A stretch of 17,776 nt of DNA, from positions 1 to 17,776 of the forward strand of contig JALNZZ010000030.1 in the NCBI GenBank assembly GCA_023229065.1. Direction: 5' to 3'. The number at the start of each line of letters is the position of its first letter. Position 1 is the first letter of the stretch. The position numbers and the translations under genes were made by a program. The notes beneath the pieces are model-generated. The model was not told where the DNA came from and did no database searches. It saw only the letters and a list, made by a program, of their open reading frames with translations. Source of the DNA: Porticoccaceae bacterium. GTDB taxonomy: Bacteria; Pseudomonadota; Gammaproteobacteria; Pseudomonadales; Porticoccaceae. This document shows, piece after piece, positions 1 through 9,474 of this stretch.

Positions 1-1532
<1,532 letters not shown>

Positions 1533-1583
1533 TGGTGTAAACCATCCTGGATACATCTGAGAGAGTAGATAGGCAGACAGCTT

Positions 1584-2444
1584 ATGGCAGTCGGAAAAGA
1601 GATCAAAACCAAGATCGGCAGCGTCAAGAGTACGCAGAAGATCACCAGCGCCATGGAACTGGTCGCGGCGAGCAAGATGCGCCGCGCCCAGGAGCGCATG
1701 TCGCTGGGCAAGCCCTACGCGACCCGTATGCGAGCGGTGATCGGGCATATTGCCAGTGCGCAATCCGAGTACCGCCATCACTACCTTGAGCAGCGGGATG
1801 TGAAGCGCGTGGCCTATATTGTGGTGTCCACCGATCGCGGTCTTTGCGGAGGTCTGAACATCAACCTGTTCAAGGCCGTGGTCAAGTCCATGAAGCAGTG
1901 GCACGACCAAGGGATTGCCATCGATATCTGCGCTGTGGGTGCCAAGGCGGCGAGCTTTTTCGGTAGCCTCGGTGCCAATGTCGTGGCCTCGGTGCGCGGT
2001 CTTGGTGACAGCCCTTCCTCCTCCGATTTGATCGGCAGCGTGAAGGTGATGCTGGACAGCTACGACGAAGGGCATATCGATCGGCTGTTCGTGGTGGGCA
2101 ACCAGTTCGTCAATACCATGACTCAGAAGCCGGAAGTGCTGCAACTGTTGCCGCTGTTGGCCGAAGAGGACGAAAAGCTTGGCCATCACTGGGACTATAT
2201 CTACGAGCCCGATGCCGAACAGCTGCTGGATGGCTTGCTGGTCCGCTATATCGAATCCCAGGTCTACCAGGCAGTGGTAGAAAACAATGCCTGCGAGCAG
2301 GCCGCGCGCATGATCGCCATGAAGAATGCCACCGACAATGCGGGCCAGCTGATCGATGAGCTGCAGCTTATCTACAACAAGGCGCGGCAGGCGGCTATTA
2401 CCCAGGAACTGTCGGAAATTGTAGGTGGCGCGGCCGCCGTTTGA
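1584..2444 (+). CDS. atpG: ATP synthase F1 subunit gamma
   Basis: Central rotor shaft of F1, coupling proton-driven rotation of the c-ring to catalysis in the beta subunits. At 286 aa it has the usual bacterial length. The N-terminal helix starts MAVGKEIKTKIGSVKSTQKI with the family's ITSAMELVAASKMRRAQ stretch. The C-terminal helix has the conserved run of RMIAMKNATDNA and LIYNKARQAAITQEL, which sits in the beta-alpha collar. The start at 1584 fits homologues, although the Shine-Dalgarno is poor (only GAGAGAG and AGG-like bases 12 to 24 nt upstream). It lies between atpA and atpD in the standard order. The 101-bp gap to atpD is longer than usual and contains an inverted repeat. Confidence 0.98.
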   Translation: MAVGKEIKTKIGSVKSTQKITSAMELVAASKMRRAQERMSLGKPYATRMRAVIGHIASAQSEYRHHYLEQRDVKRVAYIVVSTDRGLCGGLNINLFKAVVKSMKQWHDQGIAIDICAVGAKAASFFGSLGANVVASVRGLGDSPSSSDLIGSVKVMLDSYDEGHIDRLFVVGNQFVNTMTQKPEVLQLLPLLAEEDEKLGHHWDYIYEPDAEQLLDGLLVRYIESQVYQAVVENNACEQAARMIAMKNATDNAGQLIDELQLIYNKARQAAITQELSEIVGGAAAV

Positions 2445-2449
2445 TTTTA

Positions 2450-2523
2450 GTCGTCAGTTATCAGTGGTCAGTGGTCAGGAGAAGATACTCTGACGAAAAC
2501 AGATAACTGAACACTGACAACTT
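2450..2523. repeat. Heptamer-based imperfect inverted repeat between atpG and atpD
   Basis: The left arm contains three tandem heptamers (CAGTTAT, CAGTGGT, CAGTGGT at 2455-2475). The right arm (about 2499-2523), read on the other strand, gives the same kind of units (CAGTGTT, CAGTTAT). The arms can pair imperfectly over about 22 bases around a loop of some 25 bases. It sits wholly in the gap and leaves the atpD Shine-Dalgarno (GAGG, 2534-2537) free. It looks like a dispersed, REP-like or short-repeat element inserted into an operon. That identity is inferred; I see no transposase. Confidence 0.6.
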
Positions 2524-2545
2524 TCAACAAATTGAGGAACCGGAA

Positions 2546-3922
2546 ATGAGTAGCGGACGAATTGTTCAAGTTATCGGCGCCGTGATCGATGTGGAATTCC
2601 CGCGCGATCAGGTGCCGAAAGTATATGACGCCCTGACAGTGGAAGAGAAAGGTCTGACCCTGGAAGTACAGCAACAGCTGGGCGACGGTGTGGTACGGAG
2701 TATCGCCATGGGTGCTTCCGAAGGCCTGTCCCGCGGTCTGGCGGTGAGCAATACCGGTGCTCCCATCTCCGTGCCTGTTGGCCAGGGCACCCTGGGTCGC
2801 ATTATGGACGTGCTCGGCAACCCCGTTGACGAGGCCGGCCCCATCGATGCTGCCGACCGCATGCCCATCCACCGCAAGCCGCCCGCCTATGCTGATCAGT
2901 CCTCGTCGGTGGATATTCTGGAAACCGGCATCAAGGTTATCGACCTGATCATGCCTATTTCCAAGGGCGGTAAGGTTGGTCTGTTCGGTGGTGCCGGTGT
3001 GGGTAAAACCGTAACCTTGATGGAGCTCATCAACAACATTGCCAAAGCGCACTCCGGTCTGTCGGTGTTCGCCGGTGTTGGTGAGCGCACCCGGGAAGGT
3101 AACGACTTCTACTACGAAATGAAGGAGTCTGGCGTACTCGACAAGGTCGCCATGCTGTACGGCCAGATGAACGAGCCCCCGGGAAACCGCCTGCGTGTAG
3201 CCCTGTCTGGTCTCACCATCGCTGAATACTTCCGCGACGAGGGCCGCGACGTTCTGATGTTCGTCGATAACATTTACCGCTACACCCTGGCGGGTACCGA
3301 AGTGTCCGCCCTGCTGGGCCGGATGCCGTCCGCAGTGGGTTACCAGCCAACCCTGGCGGAGGAAATGGGCGCCCTGCAGGAGCGGATTACCTCTACCAAG
3401 ACGGGTTCTATTACCTCCTTCCAGGCGGTCTACGTACCGGCGGACGACCTCACCGACCCCTCCCCAGCCACTACCTTTGCTCACCTGGACGCCACTCTGG
3501 TACTGTCCCGCCAGATTGCCGAGCTGGGTATCTACCCCGCGGTGGATCCGCTGGACTCCACCTCGCGGCTGCTCGATCCTCTGGTGATTGGCAACGAGCA
3601 CTACGAAACCGCCCGCGGCGTCCAGTCTGTTCTGCAGCGCTACAAGGAGCTGAAGGACATCATTGCCATCCTGGGTATGGACGAGCTGTCTGAAGAAGAC
3701 AAACTGGTAGTGGCCCGCGCCCGGAAAATTCAACGCTTCTTGTCACAGCCGTTTTTTGTTGCTGAGGTGTTCACTGGCAGCCCCGGTAAGTATGTGTCTC
3801 TCCAGGACACCATCGCTGGCTTCCAGGGCATTCTCAAGGGCGATTACGACCATCTGCCCGAGCAGGCGTTCTACATGGTTGGCTCCATCGACGAGGCGGT
3901 TGAAAAGGCCGGCAAGAAGTAA
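2546..3922 (+). CDS. atpD: ATP synthase F1 subunit beta
   Basis: Catalytic subunit of the F1 ATP synthase, which makes ATP from ADP and phosphate. At 458 aa it is the normal length. The P-loop GGAGVGKT is at residues 148-155 with Lys154 as phosphate-binding lysine. The GERTREGND segment carries the catalytic glutamate and its neighbouring arginine. FVDNIYRYTLAGTEVSALL and GRMPSAVGYQPTL form the Walker B and DELSEED-lever regions, and DELSEED itself appears as DELSEED in GMDELSEEDK. The start at 2546 has a clear GAGG 8 bases upstream. It is the third gene of the operon fragment and is separated from atpC by 26 bp. A long open frame on the opposite strand (2468-3733) is a codon-bias shadow of this gene. 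Confidence 0.99.
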   Translation: MSSGRIVQVIGAVIDVEFPRDQVPKVYDALTVEEKGLTLEVQQQLGDGVVRSIAMGASEGLSRGLAVSNTGAPISVPVGQGTLGRIMDVLGNPVDEAGPIDAADRMPIHRKPPAYADQSSSVDILETGIKVIDLIMPISKGGKVGLFGGAGVGKTVTLMELINNIAKAHSGLSVFAGVGERTREGNDFYYEMKESGVLDKVAMLYGQMNEPPGNRLRVALSGLTIAEYFRDEGRDVLMFVDNIYRYTLAGTEVSALLGRMPSAVGYQPTLAEEMGALQERITSTKTGSITSFQAVYVPADDLTDPSPATTFAHLDATLVLSRQIAELGIYPAVDPLDSTSRLLDPLVIGNEHYETARGVQSVLQRYKELKDIIAILGMDELSEEDKLVVARARKIQRFLSQPFFVAEVFTGSPGKYVSLQDTIAGFQGILKGDYDHLPEQAFYMVGSIDEAVEKAGKK

Positions 3923-3948
3923 AGCCGACCAAAAGAGGCTAGAGAATC

Positions 3949-4380
3949 ATGGCTATGACTTTTCACTGCAATATCGTCAGCACCGAGGAGTCCCTGTTTT
4001 CGGGGCTCGTCGAAACTCTGGTGGCCACTGGCTCCCAGGGTGAGCTCGGTATCAACTTCGGGCACGCCCCTCTGCTCACAGATCTCGAGCCGGGTCCGGT
4101 GCGGGTTGTCAAACAAGGTGGCGAAGAAGAGGTTTTCTTCCTCTCCGGCGGCTATCTCGAAGTACAGCCCCATATCACGACTATTCTGGCGGATACAGCC
4201 ATCCGTGCGGCGGACATCGACGAAGCCGCTGCCATGGAGGCCAAGAAGGAGGCTCTTCAGGCCTACCAGAATCAGAGCGGGGAATTTGACTATACCCGAG
4301 CTGCCACTCAGCTGGCGGAAGCCGTCGCCCAACTGCGTACCCTCGAAGAACTGCGCCGCAAGGCCAGAAGAGGCAGGTAA
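3949..4380 (+). CDS. atpC: ATP synthase F1 subunit epsilon
   Basis: Epsilon subunit of F1. It binds gamma and the c-ring, and its C-terminal helices can inhibit ATP hydrolysis. At 143 aa it has the proteobacterial length. The N-terminal beta-sandwich begins MAMTFHCNIVSTEE and contains the conserved GELGINFGHAPLLTDLEPGPVR and FFLSGGYLEVQP stretches. The C-terminal half is a charged helical hairpin (AATQLAEAVAQLRTLEELRRK). I chose ATG 3949 over the in-frame ATG at 3955 because AGAGG lies 10 bases upstream and homologues start MAMT. It is the last gene of the operon, followed 15 bp later by a strong terminator. Confidence 0.98.
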   Translation: MAMTFHCNIVSTEESLFSGLVETLVATGSQGELGINFGHAPLLTDLEPGPVRVVKQGGEEEVFFLSGGYLEVQPHITTILADTAIRAADIDEAAAMEAKKEALQAYQNQSGEFDYTRAATQLAEAVAQLRTLEELRRKARRGR

Positions 4381-4395
4381 GCGTAAATCAGCTTC

Positions 4396-4423
4396 AAAAA
4401 AGGCGGCTTTGGCCGCCTTTTTT
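4396..4423 (+). terminator. Rho-independent terminator of the atp operon
   Basis: A perfect 12-bp inverted repeat: AAAAAAGGCGGC (4396-4407), loop TTTG, GCCGCCTTTTTT (4412-4423). It has a GC-rich core and runs of A and T on the two sides, so it could also act on the opposite strand. It lies 15 bp past the atpC stop. A second short palindrome follows at once (GGGTACC-TC-GGTACCC, 4426-4441); it has no T-run and its meaning is unclear. Confidence 0.95.
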
Positions 4424-4480
4424 GTGGGTACCTCGGTACCCTTGGTGTCTGGGTATCGCCCGGGTTTTGTAGCGTGCAAT

Positions 4481-4510
4481 TTGCCGACCATGCAGTTGCA
4501 AAGCTATAAA
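4481..4510 (+). promoter_or_regulatory. Candidate sigma-70 promoter for glmU-glmS
   Basis: TTGCCG (4481-4486) and TATAAA (4505-4510) are separated by 18 bp, in the only gap between the atp terminator and glmU. A second TATAAA occurs at 4545-4550, inside a repeat of CTATAAAT, but has a poorer upstream hexamer (CTTTCA, spacing 16). The assignment is by consensus match only. Confidence 0.4.
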
Positions 4511-4614
4511 TCTGTCCCCTGGCTTTCAAGGGTGCAATCCGGTCTATAAATTGTCGCCCTTCCTGAACTACAATCCAGCCCACTGTTCTTTGCCAAGATA
4601 TAGGGAGATCGACA

Positions 4615-5988
4615 ATGGCAGTAGATATCGTCATCCTCGCGGCGGGCAAGGGAACCCGTATGCGCTCGCGCCTACCCAAGGTGCTGCACGAACTGGCCGG
4701 TAAGCCTCTGCTTGGCCATGTCATCGACACAGCGCGCCAGCTAAATGACAGCACATTGTCGGTAGTGGTCGGCCACGGCGCAGAACTGGTGCGCCAGCGT
4801 TTTCCAGATCCTGATATTCAATGGGTGGAACAGGGCGAACAGCTAGGCACCGGCCATGCCGTGTTACAGGCCCTGCCCCATCTGCGCGCCGAGGCGACCA
4901 CTCTGGTGCTCTACGGTGATGTGCCGCTGATTGAGGCCGAAACTCTGGCCACCCTGGTTGAGTTAGTCCGCGACGACTCCCTGGCTTTGCTGACGGTGAC
5001 GCTGGACCAGCCCACGGGTTACGGTCGTATTCTGCGCAACGCTGACGGTCGGGTCACGGGGATTGTCGAAGAGAAAGATGCTACTCCTGCCGAGAAGCTG
5101 ATCCGCGAGGTCAACACAGGTGTCATGGCGGTGCCAGCAGGGAAAATGGCTGCCTGGTTGCCCACTATTGGCAACAGCAATGCTCAGGGAGAGTACTATC
5201 TCACTGACTTGATCGCTATCGCTCACGGCGAAGGACTGACAGTTGCTACCCATCAACCGGCCAGCGCAGAGGAGACTGAAGGGGTTAACAGCCGCGCCCA
5301 GCTCCAGGTACTGGAGCGTTATTTCCAGCGACGTATAGCCACCAGGCTGATGGACAGCGGAGTGACCTTGGCTGATGCTGGCCGTTTCGATTGTCGCGGC
5401 CAGCTCAGTGCAGGGGAAGACTGCTTTATCGACGTCAATACAGTGTTTGAAGGCACTGTAGTGCTGGGGGCTGGTGTGCGTATAGGTCCCAACTGCCAGA
5501 TTCGCAATGCCACCATTGGTGATGGTGCCACAATCAAGGCCAACACGGTGATCGAAGGGCCTGTTACCCTTGCTGCTGGCGTCGAGGCTGGTCCCTTCGC
5601 CCGGCTGCGTCCTGGCACCGTGCTTCACGAGGGCGCTCGGATCGGCAACTTCGTCGAGATTAAAAAGGCAGATATTGGCACGGGAAGCAAAGTCAATCAC
5701 CTCAGCTATATTGGCGATGCCGTGATCGGTAGCGGCGTCAATGTGGGCGCTGGTACCATTACCTGCAACTACGACGGCGTGAACAAGTTCACTACCACTC
5801 TGCACGACGGGGCCTTTATCGGTTCCAACACGTCACTGGTAGCCCCGGTAACAGTCGGTGCAGGAGCTACAGTAGGCGCTGGATCAACAGTGACACGGGA
5901 CGTTCCCGCAGGCGAATTGACTGTGGCGCGGGGCAAGCAACGAAATATCACTGGCTGGCAGCGGCCGGTAAAACAGCAAAAGGACTAA
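4615..5988 (+). CDS. glmU: Bifunctional UDP-GlcNAc pyrophosphorylase / glucosamine-1-phosphate acetyltransferase
   Basis: Cytoplasmic enzyme making UDP-GlcNAc for peptidoglycan and lipopolysaccharide. The C-terminal domain acetylates glucosamine-1-phosphate with acetyl-CoA, and the N-terminal domain then attaches UMP from UTP. It is 457 aa, full length. The nucleotidyltransferase domain (about 1-225) shows LAAGKGTRMRS at 8-18, GTGHA near 78-82 and YGDVPL with the metal-binding Asp102. The C-terminal half is a left-handed beta-helix of hexapeptide repeats. It keeps LRPGT, EIKKA, NHLSYIGDA with catalytic His362, VGAGTITCNYDG and NKF, matching the known acetyl-CoA and sugar-binding residues. The start at 4615 has GGGAG 7 bases upstream. 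glmS begins 10 bp after the stop, so the two are surely co-transcribed. Confidence 0.98.
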   Translation: MAVDIVILAAGKGTRMRSRLPKVLHELAGKPLLGHVIDTARQLNDSTLSVVVGHGAELVRQRFPDPDIQWVEQGEQLGTGHAVLQALPHLRAEATTLVLYGDVPLIEAETLATLVELVRDDSLALLTVTLDQPTGYGRILRNADGRVTGIVEEKDATPAEKLIREVNTGVMAVPAGKMAAWLPTIGNSNAQGEYYLTDLIAIAHGEGLTVATHQPASAEETEGVNSRAQLQVLERYFQRRIATRLMDSGVTLADAGRFDCRGQLSAGEDCFIDVNTVFEGTVVLGAGVRIGPNCQIRNATIGDGATIKANTVIEGPVTLAAGVEAGPFARLRPGTVLHEGARIGNFVEIKKADIGTGSKVNHLSYIGDAVIGSGVNVGAGTITCNYDGVNKFTTTLHDGAFIGSNTSLVAPVTVGAGATVGAGSTVTRDVPAGELTVARGKQRNITGWQRPVKQQKD

Positions 5989-5998
5989 GGGTTAGCGT

Positions 5999-7831
5999 AT
6001 GTGTGGAATCGTAGCGGCCATCGCCCAGCGCAATGTGGTGGAAATCCTGGTTGAGGGCCTGCGTCGCCTGGAGTATCGGGGTTATGACTCGGCCGGCATT
6101 GCCGTGGTGAGTGAGACCGGACAGCTCAATGTACATAAAACCGAGGGCAAGGTCGCGGCCCTGGAGCAATTGTTGGTACAGAGCCCTGCCCAGGGTCGGC
6201 GCGGCATCGCCCATACTCGCTGGGCGACCCATGGGGTGCCCAGCCACCTCAATGCTCACCCCCATGTGTCTGGCGGAGTGGCTTTGGTGCATAACGGCAT
6301 CATTGAAAACTATGTGGAACTACGGGCTGAATTGCAGGATCTCGGCTATCAGTTCGTCTCTGACACAGATACCGAAGTGGCGGTCCACCTGGTCCATCAT
6401 ATCAAACAGCAACAGGGTGGCAGTCTGGTAGACGTCGTGGCCGCTGCCGTGGCCCGTTTCCGGGGTGCTTATGCTCTGGCAGTGGTCAGCGACGATGAGC
6501 CCGACGTGCTGGTGGGCGTGCGTCATGGCAGCCCTCTGGTACTGGGGGTGGGGATAGAGGAAAACTTTCTGGCCTCCGATCAGATGGCACTGCGTCAAGT
6601 GACGGACCGCTTCGTGTTTCTCGAAGAAGACGACCTGGTGGAGTTGCGCCGCGACGGCTTTGTCATTCGCAGTGGGGGCGCAGTGGTGACCCGTCCAGTC
6701 AAGCGGCTGGAAGACAGTGTGTTGGTGGCCGACAAAGGTCGCTTCCGTCATTACATGATCAAGGAAATTCACGAGCAACCCATTGCGCTGGAAGCCACTT
6801 TGCAGGGCCGTATCAGTGCCACACGGGTGTTGCCCGAGTGTCTGGGTGAGGGTGCGACTGCGCTGCTGGCAAAGGCCGAGCATGTGCATATCGTCGCCTG
6901 CGGGACGAGCTATCATGCCGGTTTGGTGGCCCGCTATTGGATTGAGGAATGGGCGGGGATCCCCTGTCAGGTGGAAGTGGCCAGCGAATATCGCTATCGC
7001 AAGGTAGTAGTGCCGCCCAACACCTTGTTTGTGTCCATTTCTCAGTCTGGCGAGACCGCCGACACTCTCGCCGCTCTGCGCGCCAGTGCAGCAGAAGGTA
7101 GCTATCTGGGCAGTATCACCATTTGTAACGTGCCCAACAGTTCCCTGGTGCGGGAATCAGATCTGGCACTGATGACACACGCGGGGCCGGAGATTGGGGT
7201 TGCTTCCACCAAGGCTTTTACCACCCAGCTGGTAGCCTTGCAGATCTTTGCAATCTCACTGGCGCGCTACCATGGCTTGCCCGCAGAGCGGGAGCAGCAG
7301 CTGGTTGAGGCCTTGCACCAACTGCCGGATCTGAGCCGTCAGGTGTTGAAGCTGGATCCGGTGATCGAAACGACGTTCGATTCTTTTGTCGACAAGCAGC
7401 ACGCGCTGTTCCTGGGTCGCGGAGAAGAATATCCCATCGCTTTGGAGGGGGCGCTAAAGCTGAAGGAAATCTCCTATATCCATGCCGAGGCCTATCCCTC
7501 TGGCGAGCTCAAACACGGTCCTCTGGCCCTGGTAGACGAGCAGATGCCGGTGGTGGCGGTAGCGCCCAGCAATGACTTGCTGGAAAAGCTCAAATCCAAC
7601 CTCCACGAAGTACAGGCGCGGGGCGGCAAGCTGTATGTATTTGCCGATGCCGAAGCGGGTTTCAATGGCGAAGATGGTATGACCCTGATCAGCATTCCCC
7701 ATGTGCCGCCCAGCCTGGAGCCTATTATTTACACGTTGCCGCTGCAATTGTTGGCCTATCATGTGGCCGTGATGAAAGGCACGGATGTGGATCAGCCGCG
7801 CAATCTGGCTAAATCGGTGACGGTGGAATAG
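5999..7831 (+). CDS. glmS: Glutamine--fructose-6-phosphate aminotransferase (isomerizing)
   Basis: First committed enzyme of amino-sugar synthesis, converting fructose-6-phosphate and glutamine to glucosamine-6-phosphate and glutamate in the cytoplasm. It is 610 aa, the normal length. The protein begins MCGIVAAI, so Cys2 becomes the N-terminal nucleophile of the class II glutaminase domain (to about 240), which also shows RRLEYRGYDSAG and TRWATHG. Two SIS sugar-isomerase domains follow (ACGTSYHAG, SQSGETADT, VASTKAFTTQ). The C-terminal catalytic part has AEAYPSGELKHGPLALV with His506 and ends DQPRNLAKSVTVE. AAGGG at 5987-5991 serves as Shine-Dalgarno. The DeoR-type regulator gene that separates glmU and glmS in pseudomonads is missing. 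No glmS ribozyme is present, as expected outside Firmicutes. Confidence 0.98.
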   Translation: MCGIVAAIAQRNVVEILVEGLRRLEYRGYDSAGIAVVSETGQLNVHKTEGKVAALEQLLVQSPAQGRRGIAHTRWATHGVPSHLNAHPHVSGGVALVHNGIIENYVELRAELQDLGYQFVSDTDTEVAVHLVHHIKQQQGGSLVDVVAAAVARFRGAYALAVVSDDEPDVLVGVRHGSPLVLGVGIEENFLASDQMALRQVTDRFVFLEEDDLVELRRDGFVIRSGGAVVTRPVKRLEDSVLVADKGRFRHYMIKEIHEQPIALEATLQGRISATRVLPECLGEGATALLAKAEHVHIVACGTSYHAGLVARYWIEEWAGIPCQVEVASEYRYRKVVVPPNTLFVSISQSGETADTLAALRASAAEGSYLGSITICNVPNSSLVRESDLALMTHAGPEIGVASTKAFTTQLVALQIFAISLARYHGLPAEREQQLVEALHQLPDLSRQVLKLDPVIETTFDSFVDKQHALFLGRGEEYPIALEGALKLKEISYIHAEAYPSGELKHGPLALVDEQMPVVAVAPSNDLLEKLKSNLHEVQARGGKLYVFADAEAGFNGEDGMTLISIPHVPPSLEPIIYTLPLQLLAYHVAVMKGTDVDQPRNLAKSVTVE

Positions 7832-7905
7832 GTTGGAAGCCTCCAGGCTTCTGTCATAGCCTGCCCGGAGGCTAAGCCCGGCGAGTCAGGCGCTCGCGTC
7901 GCAGG
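7832..7905. other. Convergent glmS/norR gap with hairpins, no clear terminator
   Basis: Between the convergent stops of glmS and norR lies a perfect inverted repeat GAAGCCT-CC-AGGCTTC (7836-7851). A second, weaker one follows (AGCCT...AGGCT, about 7858-7873). Neither is followed by a T-run on either strand. They may end transcription together or by Rho; the evidence is structural only. Confidence 0.35.
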
Positions 7906-9447
7906 CTAGTCGATCTCCAGGCGTTTGATCAAACGCGAGAAGTTTCCTCTATCCACTCCCAGAGACTGGGCGGCGGCGGCCTTGCTGCCGCCGTGGTCCT
8001 TGAGCCGCTGGCGGATCAAGGCACGCCTGAAGTCGTCCAGTGCCTCGCGGAGGGGCAGGCTGTCGAGACCAGGGATCAGAGGGGGGACTTTGGGCCGCTC
8101 GCTGGGGGGTAGAGACTCATTGCCCAGGTGGCGGCTGTCCAGCTCGATGACGCGATCGCGGGGCTGCCCTTCACTGAGAGCGCGAATGATACCTCGCGAC
8201 AAAGCGTGCTCCAGCTCGCGTACATTGCCAGGCCAGTCAAAGGCCGTGAGCCATTGCCGTGCTCGTCGGCTCAGGCGTACACCGCGCAGCCCCAGCCGAC
8301 GCTGATCGCGCTCCAGAAAAAACCCCGCCAACAGGTTGATATCCTCGCCCCGTTCCCGTAGCGGGGGTACTACCAGAGGGTAAACACTGAGACGGTGATA
8401 GAGATCGGGGCGGAAGCGGCCTTCTGCCACTTCGGTTTTAAGATCGCGGTTGGTGGCCGCGATCAAGCGCACATCCACCCGGTGGTGCTGGTCACTGCCG
8501 ATGCGCTGGATCTCCCCATCCTGCAGAGCGCGCAGTAACTTAGCCTGAATCGCCAGGGGTAACTCCCCTACCTCGTCGAGAAACAGCGTGCCTTCGTGGG
8601 CCAGCTCAAACTTACCTGCGCGGTTGTCGGTGGCCCCCGAAAAGGACCCCTTCACGTGGCCAAAGAGTTCACTTTCGGCGATGCTTTCTGGCAGTGCGGC
8701 GCAGTTCACGTACACCATGGGCTGGTCGACCCGCGTCGAGTGGCGGTGTATATGGCGCGCCACCAGCTCCTTACCGACCCCGGTTTCGCCGAGGATCAGC
8801 ACTGTGAGGTCGGAGGCGGCGACGGTTTCTGCCTCGCGACGCAACTGAGCCATGGCGGCGCTATCGCCCACCAGCTCCTCCGGCATACCGTGGGGTTGTT
8901 GGCTCAGTTCTATTTTTTGGCGCCGTTCCAGCTGCTCTTCGAGGTGCTGAATCCAGTCGGCAGCTCGCACCGTAGCCGCAGCTACTGCGACAAAGGCCTC
9001 AAAGGCTTCGAGGTTGAAATCGTCAAAGGCGTTGGCGCTGAGGGCGTCCAGAGTGATAACCCCCCAGGGTTGGTCGTCCACGTAGAGCGACGCACCCATG
9101 CAGTCGTGTACATAGAGGTGCTCGTCCCCGCTGTCGATCAATCCATCGTAGGGGTCGGGTAGCGCCGAGTCAGCGGCGAAACGCACTGGCGATCGACTGT
9201 CGAGGATCTGTGCCAGACGGGGGTGGTCGCGGATTACGAAGCGCCGCCCCAGGCTATCGGGTGACAGCCCTTGTACGGCGCGGGGAATAAGCAGACCTCC
9301 TTCGCGCTCCAGTAGAGCGATGGCATCGCAGGGGAAGCTGTGGCGAAAGACTTCCACTAAGCGTTCAAAACGCTGTTGGCGAGGCATGACTTGGGACAGG
9401 TCAGCCACCAGGCTAGCAAGATTGCTGAATGCACGATGGATTGTCAT
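7906..9447 (-). CDS. norR: Nitric-oxide-responsive sigma-54 activator NorR
   Basis: Bacterial enhancer-binding protein that senses NO through a mononuclear iron in its GAF domain and drives sigma-54 RNA polymerase. It is 513 aa, close to E. coli NorR. The GAF domain (about 20-165) keeps all five iron-ligand positions known from E. coli: Arg77, Asp98 and Asp101 in LPDPYDGL, Cys116 in VHDCMG, and Asp134 in TLDAL. The AAA+ domain (about 190-420) has Walker A GETGVGKE (220-227), Walker B GTLFLDEVGE, an arginine-rich LYHRLSVYPL region and WPGNVRELEH. The sigma-54 contact loop reads GSFSGA (267-272) instead of GAFTGA. The C-terminus is a Fis-type helix-turn-helix (GSKAAAAQSLGVDRGNFSRLIKRL). No norVW, norB, hmp or hcp gene is adjacent, so its targets must lie elsewhere. 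Confidence 0.93.
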   Translation of the reverse strand: MTIHRAFSNLASLVADLSQVMPRQQRFERLVEVFRHSFPCDAIALLEREGGLLIPRAVQGLSPDSLGRRFVIRDHPRLAQILDSRSPVRFAADSALPDPYDGLIDSGDEHLYVHDCMGASLYVDDQPWGVITLDALSANAFDDFNLEAFEAFVAVAAATVRAADWIQHLEEQLERRQKIELSQQPHGMPEELVGDSAAMAQLRREAETVAASDLTVLILGETGVGKELVARHIHRHSTRVDQPMVYVNCAALPESIAESELFGHVKGSFSGATDNRAGKFELAHEGTLFLDEVGELPLAIQAKLLRALQDGEIQRIGSDQHHRVDVRLIAATNRDLKTEVAEGRFRPDLYHRLSVYPLVVPPLRERGEDINLLAGFFLERDQRRLGLRGVRLSRRARQWLTAFDWPGNVRELEHALSRGIIRALSEGQPRDRVIELDSRHLGNESLPPSERPKVPPLIPGLDSLPLREALDDFRRALIRQRLKDHGGSKAAAAQSLGVDRGNFSRLIKRLEID

Positions 9448-9457
9448 AAGTACAAAC

Positions 9458-9474
9458 TCCAGGTGTTACCTGGA
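9458..9474 (-). promoter_or_regulatory. Perfect palindrome over the norR Shine-Dalgarno
   Basis: TCCAGGT-GTT-ACCTGGA is a perfect 7-bp inverted repeat 10 to 26 bases upstream of the norR ATG. On the norR strand the downstream arm contains GGAG, the only good Shine-Dalgarno, 9 bases from the start. It could be a dimeric repressor or self-binding operator, or an mRNA hairpin hiding the ribosome site. One GT-N7-AC match (NorR-like) overlaps it, but so short a pattern is easily met by chance. Confidence 0.55.

Noticed and set aside
2468..3733. Open frame of 421 codons on the minus strand across atpD
   Set aside because: It lies antisense to a certain gene, its translation is rich in His, Gln and Gly without family features, and it arises from codon bias in atpD.
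4963..5805. Open frame of 280 codons on the minus strand across glmU
   Set aside because: Antisense shadow of a certain gene; it has no recognisable motif or Shine-Dalgarno.
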